DNA of 64,000 nt from CAWIUB01 sp963839995 (GCA_963839995.1 CAWIXH010000007.1:62001-126000), one strand, 5' to 3'. Shown: positions 25,994 to 35,447, counted from the first letter of the stretch. Notes: a model not told the origin generated them from the letters alone. Numbers and translations: made by a program.

Positions 25994-26224
25994 CCATGAG
26001 CTGATGTCCAGCTTCGTGAAGACGTGCGTCAGGTGGGTTTGCACGGTGCGCCGGGAGCCTCTGCGGCCGCGCGGTATCCCGGATTCCTGTAGCACCGCCG
26101 CCGCGCGGGCGAAGTCGCGGGCCGCACCGAGCCGTACGTAGCCTTCGATCGTCTGTTCGAGCAGCGGCGCGCCGCGCGTCGTGAACGCTCCGCCCGCGTC
26201 CTCGCAGGCTTGGGCCAACTCGAA
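25994..26224 (-). pseudogene. Remnant of a second LuxR-family regulator (C-terminus)
   Basis: FELAQACEDAGGAFTTRGA, ARDFARAAAVLQESGIPRGR and RRTVQTHLTHVFTKLDI closely parallel the last ~100 residues of the adjacent LuxR protein, but the first half of the helix-turn-helix is deleted and the end is frameshifted (QLAAE lies in another frame). It is a truncated, non-functional paralogue. Confidence 0.75.
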
Positions 26225-26412
26225 CGGCTGGTCGCCGGCCACCGACGCACCTCGTTGACTTGGCGGTCTTGAAGGAACCGACGTCCGTTGCGGCCAATTC
26301 AGGAACCGTAGTGGCGTGTTCGACCGGGGGAGTAGCTCCGTTGGAACATGCGTTGCGGCTGCACGGCTCCCGGCAGCGCTCACGCGTCCGTGCTCGACGG
26401 CTGGTCCTGGCG

Positions 26413-26880
26413 ATGTGGCACGATTCGCAGGTGACCAGCGGACCCGCTACGGCGCAGCACTTGCGCGACCTAGCGCGGCTGCGCCGCGTCCGTGACCGCA
26501 TCGACCGGGAGTACGCGCAGCCGCTGGACGTCGAGGCGCTCGCCCGTGGCGCGCACATGTCGGCCGGGCACCTCAGCCGCGAGTTCCGGCTCGCCTACGG
26601 CGAGTCGCCTTACAGCTACGTGATGACTCGGCGCATCGAGCGCGCGATGGCGCTGCTGCGTCGTGGCGACCTCAACGTCACCGAGGTCTGCTTCGCGGTC
26701 GGCTGCTCGTCGCTGGGCACCTTCAGCACCCGGTTCACCGAACTGGTCGGCGTGCCGCCCAGCGTCTATCGGCGCGAGGGGGCACGCGCGACGGCGGGGA
26801 TGCCGTCGTGTGTCGCGAAACAGGTGACCAGACCGATCAGGAATCGAGAAGCGCGGGCCACGGAGCCGCAGCTAGCGTGA
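26413..26880 (+). CDS. AraC-family transcriptional regulator
   Basis: A ~155-residue short AraC protein consisting almost only of the double helix-turn-helix domain: DREYAQPLDVEALARGAHMS, HLSREFRLAYGESPYSYV, and EVCFAVGCSSLGTFSTRFTE with VGVPPSVYRR. ATG 26413 is chosen because upstream codons are not family-like; GTG 26431 is an alternative. A five-base gap separates it from the VOC-protein gene, a pair seen repeatedly in actinobacteria, so it probably regulates that gene. Confidence 0.88.
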   Translation: MWHDSQVTSGPATAQHLRDLARLRRVRDRIDREYAQPLDVEALARGAHMSAGHLSREFRLAYGESPYSYVMTRRIERAMALLRRGDLNVTEVCFAVGCSSLGTFSTRFTELVGVPPSVYRREGARATAGMPSCVAKQVTRPIRNREARATEPQLA

Positions 26881-26885
26881 CCGCC

Positions 26886-27296
26886 ATGGACATCACCATT
26901 CACGCGAGCGTCCTCCCACACGACGACCCGGAGGCCTCCCTGGCCTTCTACCGCGACAGCCTCGGCTTCGAGGTCCGCACCGATGTCGGAAACGGCAAGA
27001 TGCGCTGGATCACCGTCGGCCCTCGCAACCAGCCTGACACGTCCATCCTCCTGGCGCCACCGGCCGCCGACCCAGGGATCACCGACGATGAGCGCCGCAC
27101 CATCACCGAGATGATGGCCAAAGGCACCTACGGCTGGATCCTGCTGGCCACCACGGACCTCGACGACACCTTCGACAAGCTGCAAGCCAGCGACGCCGAG
27201 GTCGTCCAGGAGCCGACCGAGCAGCCCTACGGCGTGCGCGACTGCGCCTTGCGCGATCCTGCGGGCAACATGGTCCGCATCCAGGAGCTGCGCTGA
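26886..27296 (+). CDS. VOC-family (glyoxalase/bleomycin resistance-like) protein
   Basis: 136 residues with two beta-alpha-beta-beta-beta modules of the vicinal-oxygen-chelate fold: HDDPEASLAFYRDSLGFEV at the start and DCALRDPAGNMVRIQEL at the end (the last Glu is a metal-ligand position). Members include glyoxalases, dioxygenases and antibiotic-binding proteins; nothing here picks between them. It starts at ATG 26886 directly after the AraC regulator. Confidence 0.88.
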   Translation: MDITIHASVLPHDDPEASLAFYRDSLGFEVRTDVGNGKMRWITVGPRNQPDTSILLAPPAADPGITDDERRTITEMMAKGTYGWILLATTDLDDTFDKLQASDAEVVQEPTEQPYGVRDCALRDPAGNMVRIQELR

Positions 27297-27571
27297 GCCG
27301 TCCGCCGATCGCGGGCCCGACACCGGGTCCTGCACCAGGTCTTGCGCAAGGTAGCGGTCGCCGGTCAGCAGCCACGCCGCGTGAAACAGCGGCTGGGCAC
27401 GGGCTTGCAGCGAAGTCGACGAACCCGTCGCCTTGGTTGCTCACTCGTCCCGCTCCACGTCTGGCGCGCCGCGCGCATACGGCCCGCGGTGCTCGGAGGG
27501 CCGCCGTCTGCAGTGCCGATAACGAACATTATGTCAATCTAGGGTATCGATAACCTACGCGGGCGCCCCCC
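27297..27571. other. Intergenic stretch with a near-palindrome
   Basis: No gene is supported. The end contains AGGGTATCGATAACCT (27541-27556), a 16-base palindrome with one mismatched pair, after an AT-richer patch. It lies just before the end of the PIN-toxin gene; its role is unknown. Confidence 0.4.
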
Positions 27572-27994
27572 TCATCGCCGGTCCGGATGAGGCACTGGGC
27601 GAACGGTGAGCTCGTCGATGGCAGCGAAGTCGTCGGGGTTGCACGTGTACAACGGGAGATCGTTGGCGATCGCCGTTGCCGCGATCAACGCGTCATACGC
27701 TCGCGCGGCGGGCTTTCGACCAGCCGATCGGAGCGACGCCGCCACCCGACCGAACGACCGTGCGGCGGCCACGTCGAACGGTATGGCTTCGAAGTCGGCT
27801 TCCGCCTGCTGCAGGTGCGCCTGGCGGGCCGCCCGATCTCTCGTCGTGCGAGCCACGTGCGGCCCGACGGAGAGCTCGGCCAGGGTCACCGCGCAGATGA
27901 GCGATTCATCCGGCAAGTCGGCAGGGTTCTCGATGCGGCCAAGCAAGATCACCGTGGAGGTGTCGAGCATTCCCCGCGCGAGCGCCGCACTCAC
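27572..27994 (-). CDS. PIN-domain RNase toxin (VapC-like)
   Basis: A ~140-residue PIN nuclease. The acidic metal ligands are visible in MLDTSTVILLG, AVTLAELSVG and RAYDALIAATA, with a further CNPDDF near the end. Such toxins cut tRNA or rRNA. GTG 27994 overlaps the antitoxin stop by four bases (GTGA), and ATG 27970 is an alternative that starts right at the PIN domain. It is paired with a Phd/YefM-type antitoxin. Confidence 0.88.
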   Translation of the reverse strand: MSAALARGMLDTSTVILLGRIENPADLPDESLICAVTLAELSVGPHVARTTRDRAARQAHLQQAEADFEAIPFDVAAARSFGRVAASLRSAGRKPAARAYDALIAATAIANDLPLYTCNPDDFAAIDELTVRPVPHPDRR

Positions 27995-28230
27995 AGTTCG
28001 GGGGTCACGACGGCATCGATGTCGCGGCGTAGTGCCTCCGGATCCACCCGTGGCAACCGGCTACGCCGCGCGACGAGCTCGGCTGGTGACGGGCCCCGGC
28101 GAGGAAGTGGACGCAACTCGGCCACCTCGGCGCCGTCTCGGGTCACGATCAAGGCCTCACCGCGGGCGACCCGATCGAGGACCTCTCCCCCATGATTGCG
28201 CAGCTCGCGCACGTTCACCTTCTCCACCAC
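27991..28230 (-). CDS. Phd/YefM-family antitoxin
   Basis: 79 residues: VNVRELRNHGGEVLDRVARG then EALIVTRDGAEVAEL form the Phd/YefM DNA-binding half, and the C-terminal part (DPEALRRDIDAVV) is the toxin-binding tail. Two GTG codons stand in a row (28230 and 28227). A TACACT box lies three bases before the first and six before the second, so a leaderless start is plausible. It is translationally coupled to the toxin by a 4-base overlap. Confidence 0.87.
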   Translation of the reverse strand: MVEKVNVRELRNHGGEVLDRVARGEALIVTRDGAEVAELRPLPRRGPSPAELVARRSRLPRVDPEALRRDIDAVVTPEL

Positions 28231-28385
28231 GCGAGTGTATCACGCGTGAGACAAAGCTGCTAACCAGCGCGCTGGCAGAGCCGGTAAGGGCCGGTCCCAG
28301 CAGCTGCGCCGGGCTGGCCTCGAGCGTGCCGGAAGGGGCAAACGGATCATCGGCCGGCCCCGGCCCGCCGGTGGGTTTCGAGGCG

Positions 28386-30626
28386 ATGCTAGATGCCCCG
28401 TCCCTTGACACGGGCAGGCTTCCCCAGCAGCCTGGCCCTGCCGCGGTGGCTGCGGCTCCCCCGTCGATCGACAGCGAGGACGAGCTGGTGGCAAGCCTGA
28501 ACGACGCGTTGCGGCAGCTTGCCGATCACTGCGGCGTGGCCACGGACTTCTGGGACTGGCAGGGGCGGCACGTCGAGGTCAGCGAAGAGACCGTGGTGGC
28601 TGTGCTGCGTGCCCTGGGCATCGACGCACCAACGCCGGAGGCCGCGCTGCGGGCCCTGCACGCCCGGTGGCATGAGCCGTGGACCCGCATGCTGCCGCCG
28701 TGCGTGGTGACCCGGCAGGGCTCGGGGCAAGCGGTCTGGGTGCACGTCACCGACGGCGACGTAGTGGACGTCTGGATCGACCTGGAGAACGGCGGCGTTC
28801 GGCACGGACTGCGGCAGGTCGAGAACTGGCGGCCGTCACGCGAGGTCGACGGGGAGCTGATCGGCGAGGCGTCATTCCAGATTCCAGCCGACCTGCCGTT
28901 GGGCTATCACACCCTGCGGGCCCGGTCGAGCGACCGGGAAGGGTCGAGCGCGCTGATCGTCACGTCAGCCTGGCTCGGCCTCCCGGAGCAGCTGGGTGAC
29001 CGGCGCGCCTGGGGTCTGGCCATCCAGCTGTACAGCGTCCGCTCGAAGCGCTCATGGGGTGTGGGCGACTTGGCCGACCTGGCCGACCTTGCCGTGTGGT
29101 CGGCCGCCGAGCACGCCGCGGGCTTCGTGCTGGTCAACCCGCTGCACGCAGCCGAGCCGGTGGCGCCGATGGAGCCGTCACCGTACCTGCCGACGACCCG
29201 GCGCTTCGCGAACCCGCTCTACCTGCGGGTGGAGCTGATCCCCGAGTACGGCGACCTGGATCGGGAGCATCGGGCGCAGGTGGAGGCGCTACGCGAGCAG
29301 GTGCATGACAAGCTCGACGGCATCGACCGCATCGATCGCGACACCGCCTGGGCGGCCAAACGCGTCGCGCTAGCGCTCGTGTACGCCGCACCGCGCAGCG
29401 CGGGACGCGAGATCGCCTACCGCGCGTTCCAGCGGCGGGAGGGGGACGGCCTGGTCAACTACGCCACGTGGTGCGCGCTCGCCGAGGTACACGGAGCGGA
29501 CTGGCGCGGCTGGCCCGTCGAACGGCAGCACCCGGCCTCACCCGCGGTGGAGAGCTTCCGCGCCGAGCACGCCGACCAGGTGGACTTTCACAGCTGGCTG
29601 CAGTGGGTGCTGGACGAACAACTGGACGCCACCCAAGCCGCCGCCGTCCGCGCCGGCATGACGCTCGGCGTCATGCACGACCTCGCCGTCGGCGTCAAGC
29701 CGTCCGGCGCCGACGCCTGGTCGCTGCAAGATGTCTTCGCGCAGCACGTTACCGTCGGCGCGCCGCCGGACGCGTACAACCAACTCGGCCAGGACTGGCA
29801 GCAGCCACCGTTGCGTCCCGATCGGCTCGCCGACGTGGGGTATGCCCCGCTACGGGAACTCCTCTCGACCGTGCTGCGGCACGCGGGCGCGATCCGCGTC
29901 GACCACGTCATGGGGCTGTTCCGGCTGTGGTGGATCCCCGACGGCATGGCGCCAACCGCGGGAACCTACGTGCGGTACGACCACGAGGCGCTGGTCGGCA
30001 TCCTGGCGCTGGAGGCGCACCGCGCCGGTGCAGCGGTTGTCGGCGAGGATGTCGGCACGGTCGAGCCGTGGGTCCGGGCCTACCTGCGGGAGCGGGGCAT
30101 ACTTGGCACGTCCATCCTCTGGTTCGAGTTCGACTATCACGGCAGCGGCGCTCCGCTGCGCCCAGAATGGTGGCGCGAGTACTGCTTGGCGTCCGTGACG
30201 ACCCACGACCTGCCGCCCACGGCCGGATACCTCGCTGGAGATCACGTCCGGCTGCGCCAGTCGCTCGGTCTGCTGACCCGGTCCCTCGACGAGGAGCTCG
30301 CCGCCGACGCCGTGGATCGCGACGCCTGGCTCGACGAACTGCGCAAGCGCGGCGCGCTTGCGCAAGACGCCGACATCGAGGCGACGGTGCAGGCGCTGCA
30401 CCGCTACTTGACCTGGACCCCGTCCCGGCTGGTCTGCGTCGCGCTCACCGATGCGGTTGGTGACCCACGCGCGCAGAATCAGCCCGGAACCATCGACGAA
30501 TACCCGAACTGGCGGGTGCCGCTCACCGGTCCGGACGGGCAACCGATGCCGCTGGAAGACGTCCTGGGCAGCGAACGCGCCGCGGCGCTGGCGGCGGTCG
30601 TCGGCCGCGGCGAGCAGCTCCGCTAG
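28386..30626 (+). CDS. malQ: 4-alpha-glucanotransferase (amylomaltase)
   Basis: A ~746-residue GH77 enzyme that transfers maltodextrin segments in glycogen and maltose metabolism. Visible: RGWGLAIQLYSVRSKRSWG-like segment with Arg-Ala variation, AIRVDHVMGLFRLWWIP (nucleophile Asp), VVGEDVGTVEPWVRAYL (acid/base Glu) and TTHDLPPTAGYLAG (transition-state Asp). The N-terminal LADHCGVATDFWDWQG module is the actinobacterial type. The frame is open far upstream into the toxin-antitoxin genes; ATG 28386 is chosen, and GTG 28489 is possible. It ends on a stop shared palindromically with the converging ABC gene. Confidence 0.92.
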   Translation: MLDAPSLDTGRLPQQPGPAAVAAAPPSIDSEDELVASLNDALRQLADHCGVATDFWDWQGRHVEVSEETVVAVLRALGIDAPTPEAALRALHARWHEPWTRMLPPCVVTRQGSGQAVWVHVTDGDVVDVWIDLENGGVRHGLRQVENWRPSREVDGELIGEASFQIPADLPLGYHTLRARSSDREGSSALIVTSAWLGLPEQLGDRRAWGLAIQLYSVRSKRSWGVGDLADLADLAVWSAAEHAAGFVLVNPLHAAEPVAPMEPSPYLPTTRRFANPLYLRVELIPEYGDLDREHRAQVEALREQVHDKLDGIDRIDRDTAWAAKRVALALVYAAPRSAGREIAYRAFQRREGDGLVNYATWCALAEVHGADWRGWPVERQHPASPAVESFRAEHADQVDFHSWLQWVLDEQLDATQAAAVRAGMTLGVMHDLAVGVKPSGADAWSLQDVFAQHVTVGAPPDAYNQLGQDWQQPPLRPDRLADVGYAPLRELLSTVLRHAGAIRVDHVMGLFRLWWIPDGMAPTAGTYVRYDHEALVGILALEAHRAGAAVVGEDVGTVEPWVRAYLRERGILGTSILWFEFDYHGSGAPLRPEWWREYCLASVTTHDLPPTAGYLAGDHVRLRQSLGLLTRSLDEELAADAVDRDAWLDELRKRGALAQDADIEATVQALHRYLTWTPSRLVCVALTDAVGDPRAQNQPGTIDEYPNWRVPLTGPDGQPMPLEDVLGSERAAALAAVVGRGEQLR

Positions 30627-32629
30627 CGGGCCATCGCCAACCGCGCCGTGTTCAACTCGCTCGGTTCGTCGAGATCGACGTCCGGCGCGGCGAACTGGGC
30701 GTTGTACAGGTCGAAGTACGCGCCCCGCCGGTCCAGCAATTCGTCGTGCGTGCCCTGCTCGACGATCTGGCCGTCCTGCATGACCAGGATCAGGTCGGCG
30801 TCGCGGATCGTCGACAGCCGGTGGGCGATGACGAAACTCGTCCGGTCCGACCGCAGCGCCGCCATCGCGTGCTGCACCAGCAGCTCGGTCCGCGTGTCGA
30901 CCGAGGACGTCGCTTCGTCCAGGATGAGCAGTGCCGGGCTGGCCAGGAACGCGCGGGCGATCGTGATCAGCTGCTTCTCCCCCGCGCTGACATTGCTCGC
31001 CTCTTCGTCGATCACCGTGTCGTACCCGTCCGGCAGGTTGTGCACGAACCGATCGACGTAGGTCGCCTCGGCGGCCTGCCGGATCTGCTCCTCTGTGGCG
31101 TCCGGACGGCCGTAGGCGATGTTGTCGCGGATGGTGCCGCTGAACAGCCAGGTGTCTTGCAGCACCATGCCGATCTTGGACCGCAGATCCGCCCGGGTGA
31201 GTTGCGCGATGTCGACACCGTCCAGCGTGATGCGGCCGGCGTTGAGCTCGTAGAAACGCATGATCAGGTTGACGAGCGTTGTCTTGCCGGCGCCGGTCGG
31301 CCCGACGATCGCCACCGTCTGACCCGGCGATGCCATCAGCGAAACGTCCTCGATCAGCGGACGGTCCGGCTCGTAACGGAATGACACGTGCTCGAACGCC
31401 ACGCTTCCGCGGGGCGCCTCGCAAGGCGGGGCGCCGACGGGATCGGGGATTTCCTCTTCCTCGTCGAGCAGCTCGAAAACCCGCTCGGCCGACGCCACGC
31501 CCGACTGCAGGACGTTCGCCATCGACGCGATCTGGGTCAGCGGCTGGGTGAACTGGCGCGAGTACTGGATGGAGGCCTGCACGTCACCCAGCGTCATCGC
31601 GCCGGACGCCACGCGCAGCCCGCCGACGACGGCGATGGCCACATACGTCAGGTTCCCCACGAACATCATCGCCGGCATGATGATCCCCGAGACGAACTGC
31701 GCGCCGAACGAAGCCCGGTACAGTTCGGCGTTCTTGTCCTCGAAGGACTTCTCCACTTCATGTTGCCGGCCGAAAACCTTGACGATCGCGTGACCCGTGT
31801 AGGCCTCCTCGATCTGCCCGTTCAGCTCACCGGTGTGCCGCCACTGGGCGATGAACTTCGGCTGCGAGCGCTTCGCGATCTGCCGGGTGATCGTCAGCGC
31901 CAGCGGGATCGCCACCAAGGCGATGAGCGCCAGGACCCATGAGACAACGACCATCATCACGACCACGCCGACCACCGTCAGCAGCGAGACGAGCAGCTGG
32001 CTCATCGACTGCTGCAGGCTCTGTCCGATGTTGTCGATGTCGTTAGTGACTCGGCTGAGCACCTCACCACGTGGTTGCCGGTCGAAGTACGCAAGCGGCA
32101 GCCGGTTGAGCTTGTCTTCGACGTCCGAGCGCAGCCGATAGACGGTGCGCTGCACGACGCCGTTGAGCAGGTAGCCCTGAGCCCAGCCGAACACCGACGC
32201 GGCAACGTACAGTGCCAGCACGCCGACGAGGACCCAGCCAAGCGCGCCGAAGTCGATGCCGCGGCCCGGCACGACGTCCATGCCCGACAGCAGATCCGCG
32301 AAGGACCCCTGCCCGTGGGCGCGTGCCGCGGCGATCGCCTGGTCCCTGCTGATGCCGCTAGGCAGCTGCTTTCCGATGACGCCGGTGAAGATCAGGTCGG
32401 TGGCATGCCCGAGGATCCTCGGCCCGAGGACGGTCAGCGTGACGCTGACGATGGCGAGCAGTAGCACCCCGGCGATAGTCATGCGTTCGGGGGCCGTCCG
32501 GCCGAGCAACCGCCGCGCGGATGGCCCGAAGTTCAGCGACTTCTCGGTCGGGACGCCCGGTCCGGGGCCGAACGGTCCTCGCCCGCCGATCGCCCCAGCC
32601 GGGGGGCGCGCCGTCATGGCTCGGGTCAT
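30623..32629 (-). CDS. ABC exporter half-transporter, canonical-site subunit
   Basis: 668 residues: a Gly/Pro-rich N-terminus, six membrane segments, then a nucleotide-binding domain with Walker A GPTGAGKTT, signature NVSAGEKQLITIARAF, Walker B LLILDEATSSVD (catalytic Glu present) and switch IAHRLST. The AGEKQ signature with an intact Glu/His pair is the complement of the partner gene's degenerate site, so the two likely form a heterodimeric drug or lipid exporter (BmrCD/TM287-288 type). It starts four bases inside the partner gene (ATGA) and is third in the tetR-ABC-ABC operon. Confidence 0.92.
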   Translation of the reverse strand: MTRAMTARPPAGAIGGRGPFGPGPGVPTEKSLNFGPSARRLLGRTAPERMTIAGVLLLAIVSVTLTVLGPRILGHATDLIFTGVIGKQLPSGISRDQAIAAARAHGQGSFADLLSGMDVVPGRGIDFGALGWVLVGVLALYVAASVFGWAQGYLLNGVVQRTVYRLRSDVEDKLNRLPLAYFDRQPRGEVLSRVTNDIDNIGQSLQQSMSQLLVSLLTVVGVVVMMVVVSWVLALIALVAIPLALTITRQIAKRSQPKFIAQWRHTGELNGQIEEAYTGHAIVKVFGRQHEVEKSFEDKNAELYRASFGAQFVSGIIMPAMMFVGNLTYVAIAVVGGLRVASGAMTLGDVQASIQYSRQFTQPLTQIASMANVLQSGVASAERVFELLDEEEEIPDPVGAPPCEAPRGSVAFEHVSFRYEPDRPLIEDVSLMASPGQTVAIVGPTGAGKTTLVNLIMRFYELNAGRITLDGVDIAQLTRADLRSKIGMVLQDTWLFSGTIRDNIAYGRPDATEEQIRQAAEATYVDRFVHNLPDGYDTVIDEEASNVSAGEKQLITIARAFLASPALLILDEATSSVDTRTELLVQHAMAALRSDRTSFVIAHRLSTIRDADLILVMQDGQIVEQGTHDELLDRRGAYFDLYNAQFAAPDVDLDEPSELNTARLAMAR

Positions 32630-34359
32630 GCGGCGACCTCTTCACTCAGCTGCGATTCCACGATCTCGGCGTACGTCGGGCAGCTGCGCCGCAACTCGTC
32701 ATGCGTGCCGATGCCGACGATCACGCCGTCGTCGAGTACCACGATCTGGTCGGCGCCGACGATCGTGGAAACCCGCTGCGCGACGACCAGCACGGTCGCC
32801 GTCCGGGTGTGCGGACGTAACGCCGCCCGCAGCCGGGCGTCCGTCGCCAGGTCCAGCGCCGAGAACGAGTCGTCGAACAGGTAGATCTCCGGCTTACGCA
32901 CCAGCGCGCGGGCTATCGCGAGACGCTGCCGCTGGCCGCCGGAGAGGTTCGTGCCGCCCTGCGCGATCGGGGCCGCCAGCCCATCCGGCATCGCCTCCAC
33001 AAAGTCGCGGGCCTGGGCGATCTCCAGGGCCTGCCACAGCTCGTCGTCGGAGGCGTCCGGGTTGCCGTACCGGAGGTTGCTCGCGACGGTCCCGCTGAAC
33101 AGGTACGGGCGTTGCGGCACCAGCCCGATCCGACTCCACAGCAGCTGCGGTTCGAGATAGCGCACGTCCACGCCGTCGACGCGCACCGAGCCCGCGGTGG
33201 CGTCGAACAGCCGTGGGATCAGCGAGAGCAGCGTCGTCTTGCCGGCGCCCGTGCTGCCGACGATTGCCGTGGTCTGGCCAGGGTGAGCGTGCAGGGAGAT
33301 CCCGAGCAGGACGGCGTCGTCCGCTCCCGGGTAGCGGAACTCGACGTCACGCAACTCCAGCTCGCCGCGAAGCGATACCGACTCAATGGGCGCCTCCGGC
33401 GGCGCCACGGACGAGTCGGTATCGAGGACCTCTTGGATGCGCTCCGCGGACACCGCGGCTCGCGGAATCATCACGGCCATGAACGTCGCCATCATGACCG
33501 ACATCAAGATCTGGACCAGGTAGTTCAGGAACGCGGTTAGCGAGCCGATCTGGATGTCGCCAGCGGCAACGCGATGAGCTCCGAACCAGAGCACCGCGAC
33601 GCTGGAGGCGTTCATCACGAGCATCACGGTCGGGAACATCAGCGCCATCAGCCGTCCGGAGCGCAGCGCGGTGGTGGTCAGCTCGGTGTTCGCGTCGGCG
33701 AACCGGCGCTGCTCGACGGGTTCGCGGACGAACGCCCGCACCACGCGGATGCCGCTGATCTGTTCGCGCAGGATCCGGTTGACCACGTCGATCTTGCGCT
33801 GCATGGCGCGGAACTGCGGCACCATTCGCGAGACGATCAGCCCCACTGCGATGAGCAGGATCGGCACACTGACGACGAGCAGCCAGGACAGCCCAAGATC
33901 CTGGCGGAGCGCCATGATGATGCCACCGACGCACATGATCGGCGCCATGACGGCCAGCGTCGCCGCCATCATCACGACCATCTGCACCTGCTGCACGTCG
34001 TTGGTCGATCGGGTGATCAGCGACGGCGCGCCGAAATGCGTGACCTCGCGCTCGGAGAACGAGCCGACGCGGTGGAACACCGCGGCGCGCACGTCCCGTC
34101 CGAGTCCCATCGCGGCGCGGGCCCCGAAGTACACCGCGACGATCGAGCAGACGATCTGCAGCAGGGTGATCGTCAGCATGACGCCGCCCGTAGACACGAT
34201 GTAGCCGGAGTCGCCGCGGGCCACGCCGCGGTCGATGATGTCGGCATTGAGAGTGGGCAAATACAGCGAGGCGATCGTCCCGACCAGCTGAAATACGATG
34301 ACCCCGGTGATCTGGCCGCGGAACGGGCGTAGGTAGCTACGCACCAGCCGGATCAGCAC
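32626..34359 (-). CDS. ABC exporter half-transporter, degenerate-site subunit
   Basis: 577 residues with six membrane segments and a nucleotide-binding domain: Walker A GSTGAGKTT, canonical signature NLSGGQRQRLAIARAL, but Walker B reads IYLFDDSFSALD (Asp in place of the catalytic Glu) and the switch reads VVAQRVST (Gln in place of His). These two replacements mark the non-hydrolysing site of heterodimeric exporters. It overlaps tetR by seven bases upstream and its partner by four downstream, so all three are one operon. Confidence 0.93.
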   Translation of the reverse strand: MLIRLVRSYLRPFRGQITGVIVFQLVGTIASLYLPTLNADIIDRGVARGDSGYIVSTGGVMLTITLLQIVCSIVAVYFGARAAMGLGRDVRAAVFHRVGSFSEREVTHFGAPSLITRSTNDVQQVQMVVMMAATLAVMAPIMCVGGIIMALRQDLGLSWLLVVSVPILLIAVGLIVSRMVPQFRAMQRKIDVVNRILREQISGIRVVRAFVREPVEQRRFADANTELTTTALRSGRLMALMFPTVMLVMNASSVAVLWFGAHRVAAGDIQIGSLTAFLNYLVQILMSVMMATFMAVMIPRAAVSAERIQEVLDTDSSVAPPEAPIESVSLRGELELRDVEFRYPGADDAVLLGISLHAHPGQTTAIVGSTGAGKTTLLSLIPRLFDATAGSVRVDGVDVRYLEPQLLWSRIGLVPQRPYLFSGTVASNLRYGNPDASDDELWQALEIAQARDFVEAMPDGLAAPIAQGGTNLSGGQRQRLAIARALVRKPEIYLFDDSFSALDLATDARLRAALRPHTRTATVLVVAQRVSTIVGADQIVVLDDGVIVGIGTHDELRRSCPTYAEIVESQLSEEVAA

Positions 34360-34946
34360 TTCTGGACTCCGGTCAGCAGCAGCGTCACCATCTCCTCGGT
34401 GCTCAGCGGATCGCCTGCGTTGATGATCGGGTGCACGCCGGCGAAGACCACCGACCGCACCATGCAGGCGACCTTGGCCGGGGGGAACACCAGCTCATCA
34501 CGGTGTGGCGCGAAGAACGCCACCAGCTCGTCCATCACAGCCGCCATCGTCTGGTTCTGCGGGATGACACGCCGACGGCCGGCCGGGTGGACCGGCGGGC
34601 CGGTCGACAGCGCGGCGAGCAGCTGCCAAACGGTGCGAACCCGCTCGCTCAATACCGTTACCGCGGCCGTCATCCGCTCCCTAAGTGACGCGTCCGGATC
34701 GACAGCACGTAACTGGCCGCGCAGCGGCTCGGCGTCGAAGACCGTGCTCAGCGCGGCCGTGACGAGCGTCGCCTTGTCCGGGAAGACACGAAAGATCGTG
34801 CCCTCTGCTACCCCGGCTGCGGCGGCGATCTGACGCGTCGTGACAGCGCGTCCGTGGGTACGCAGCAGCGGCAGCGTCGCCTCGATGATCGAGGCACGCC
34901 GCTGTTCGGCAGGCAGCGGCTTGACCCGGGCAGTGCGTACGCTCAC
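34353..34946 (-). CDS. TetR-family regulator of the ABC exporter operon
   Basis: ~197 residues. The N-terminal helix-turn-helix spans RASIIEATLPLLRTHGRAVTTRQIAAAAGVAEGTIF-type helices, followed by a helical ligand domain. GTG 34946 starts the conserved part; the long upstream frame passes through the operator and is rejected. A perfect palindromic operator lies 15-32 bases upstream, so it represses its own operon and is probably released by an exported toxic compound. Confidence 0.9.
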   Translation of the reverse strand: MSVRTARVKPLPAEQRRASIIEATLPLLRTHGRAVTTRQIAAAAGVAEGTIFRVFPDKATLVTAALSTVFDAEPLRGQLRAVDPDASLRERMTAAVTVLSERVRTVWQLLAALSTGPPVHPAGRRRVIPQNQTMAAVMDELVAFFAPHRDELVFPPAKVACMVRSVVFAGVHPIINAGDPLSTEEMVTLLLTGVQKC

Positions 34947-34960
34947 ATCACGATGGTAAC

Positions 34961-34978
34961 TGAGTGAGTGCTCACTCA
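34961..34978. promoter_or_regulatory. TetR operator upstream of the exporter operon
   Basis: TGAGTGAGTGCTCACTCA is a perfect 8-bp inverted repeat with a 2-bp spacer, centred ~24 bases before the tetR start. The TGAGTG...CACTCA form is common for operators of AcrR/TetR-type repressors of efflux genes. Confidence 0.75.
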
Positions 34979-35039
34979 CCACGGAAATTCCACAACGACG
35001 CCGCTCGTCCCGTTGGGTCGTGCGTGAAACGATCACCGC

Positions 35040-35447
35040 CCGATGCGGAAGGCCGGCCGATGCAACCACAACACGCACTACTATCCGTTTGGTTCTCAAT
35101 GCCGTTCCGGACGGAGCGGTTCGGGCACTCGACGTCGGATGCGGTGAGGGCATGCTGGCGCGTGAGCTTCGGCAGCGGTGCCAGAGGTTGTCGGCATCGA
35201 TCTCGACCAGGCAAGCATCGACCTCGCCCAAGCCCAGAACGCGAACGACCGTGTCCACTATGTGCGCGGAGACTTCCTGACTTATCCGTTCGAGCCAGCG
35301 TCCTTCGACCTCGTGGCGACGGTAGCCACGCTTCATCACGTGGATGCAGCCGCCGCTCTGAGCCGTATCGCCGGATCGCGACCGAGATCCTGCCCGGTGC
35401 GCGGTTTCGCCGCCACGTGCTGTGGCGCTACTCGCTGACGTGGGAAG
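35040..35447 (+). pseudogene. Decayed SAM-dependent methyltransferase gene
   Basis: Pieces of a class I methyltransferase lie in three frames: HNTHYYPF, then VLNAVPDGAVRALDVGCGEG (the SAM motif), then VVGIDLDQASIDLAQAQN followed by VRGDFLTYPFEPASFDLVA, and finally RRHVLWRYSLTW. At least two frameshifts (near 35092 and 35175) and an internal loss near 35370 separate them, so no full protein can be made. The order is colinear with one ancestral gene. Confidence 0.8.

Noticed and set aside
27606..28385. N-terminal extension of MalQ through the toxin-antitoxin genes
   Set aside because: The frame is open but overlaps two convincing genes on the other strand and is not GH77-like.
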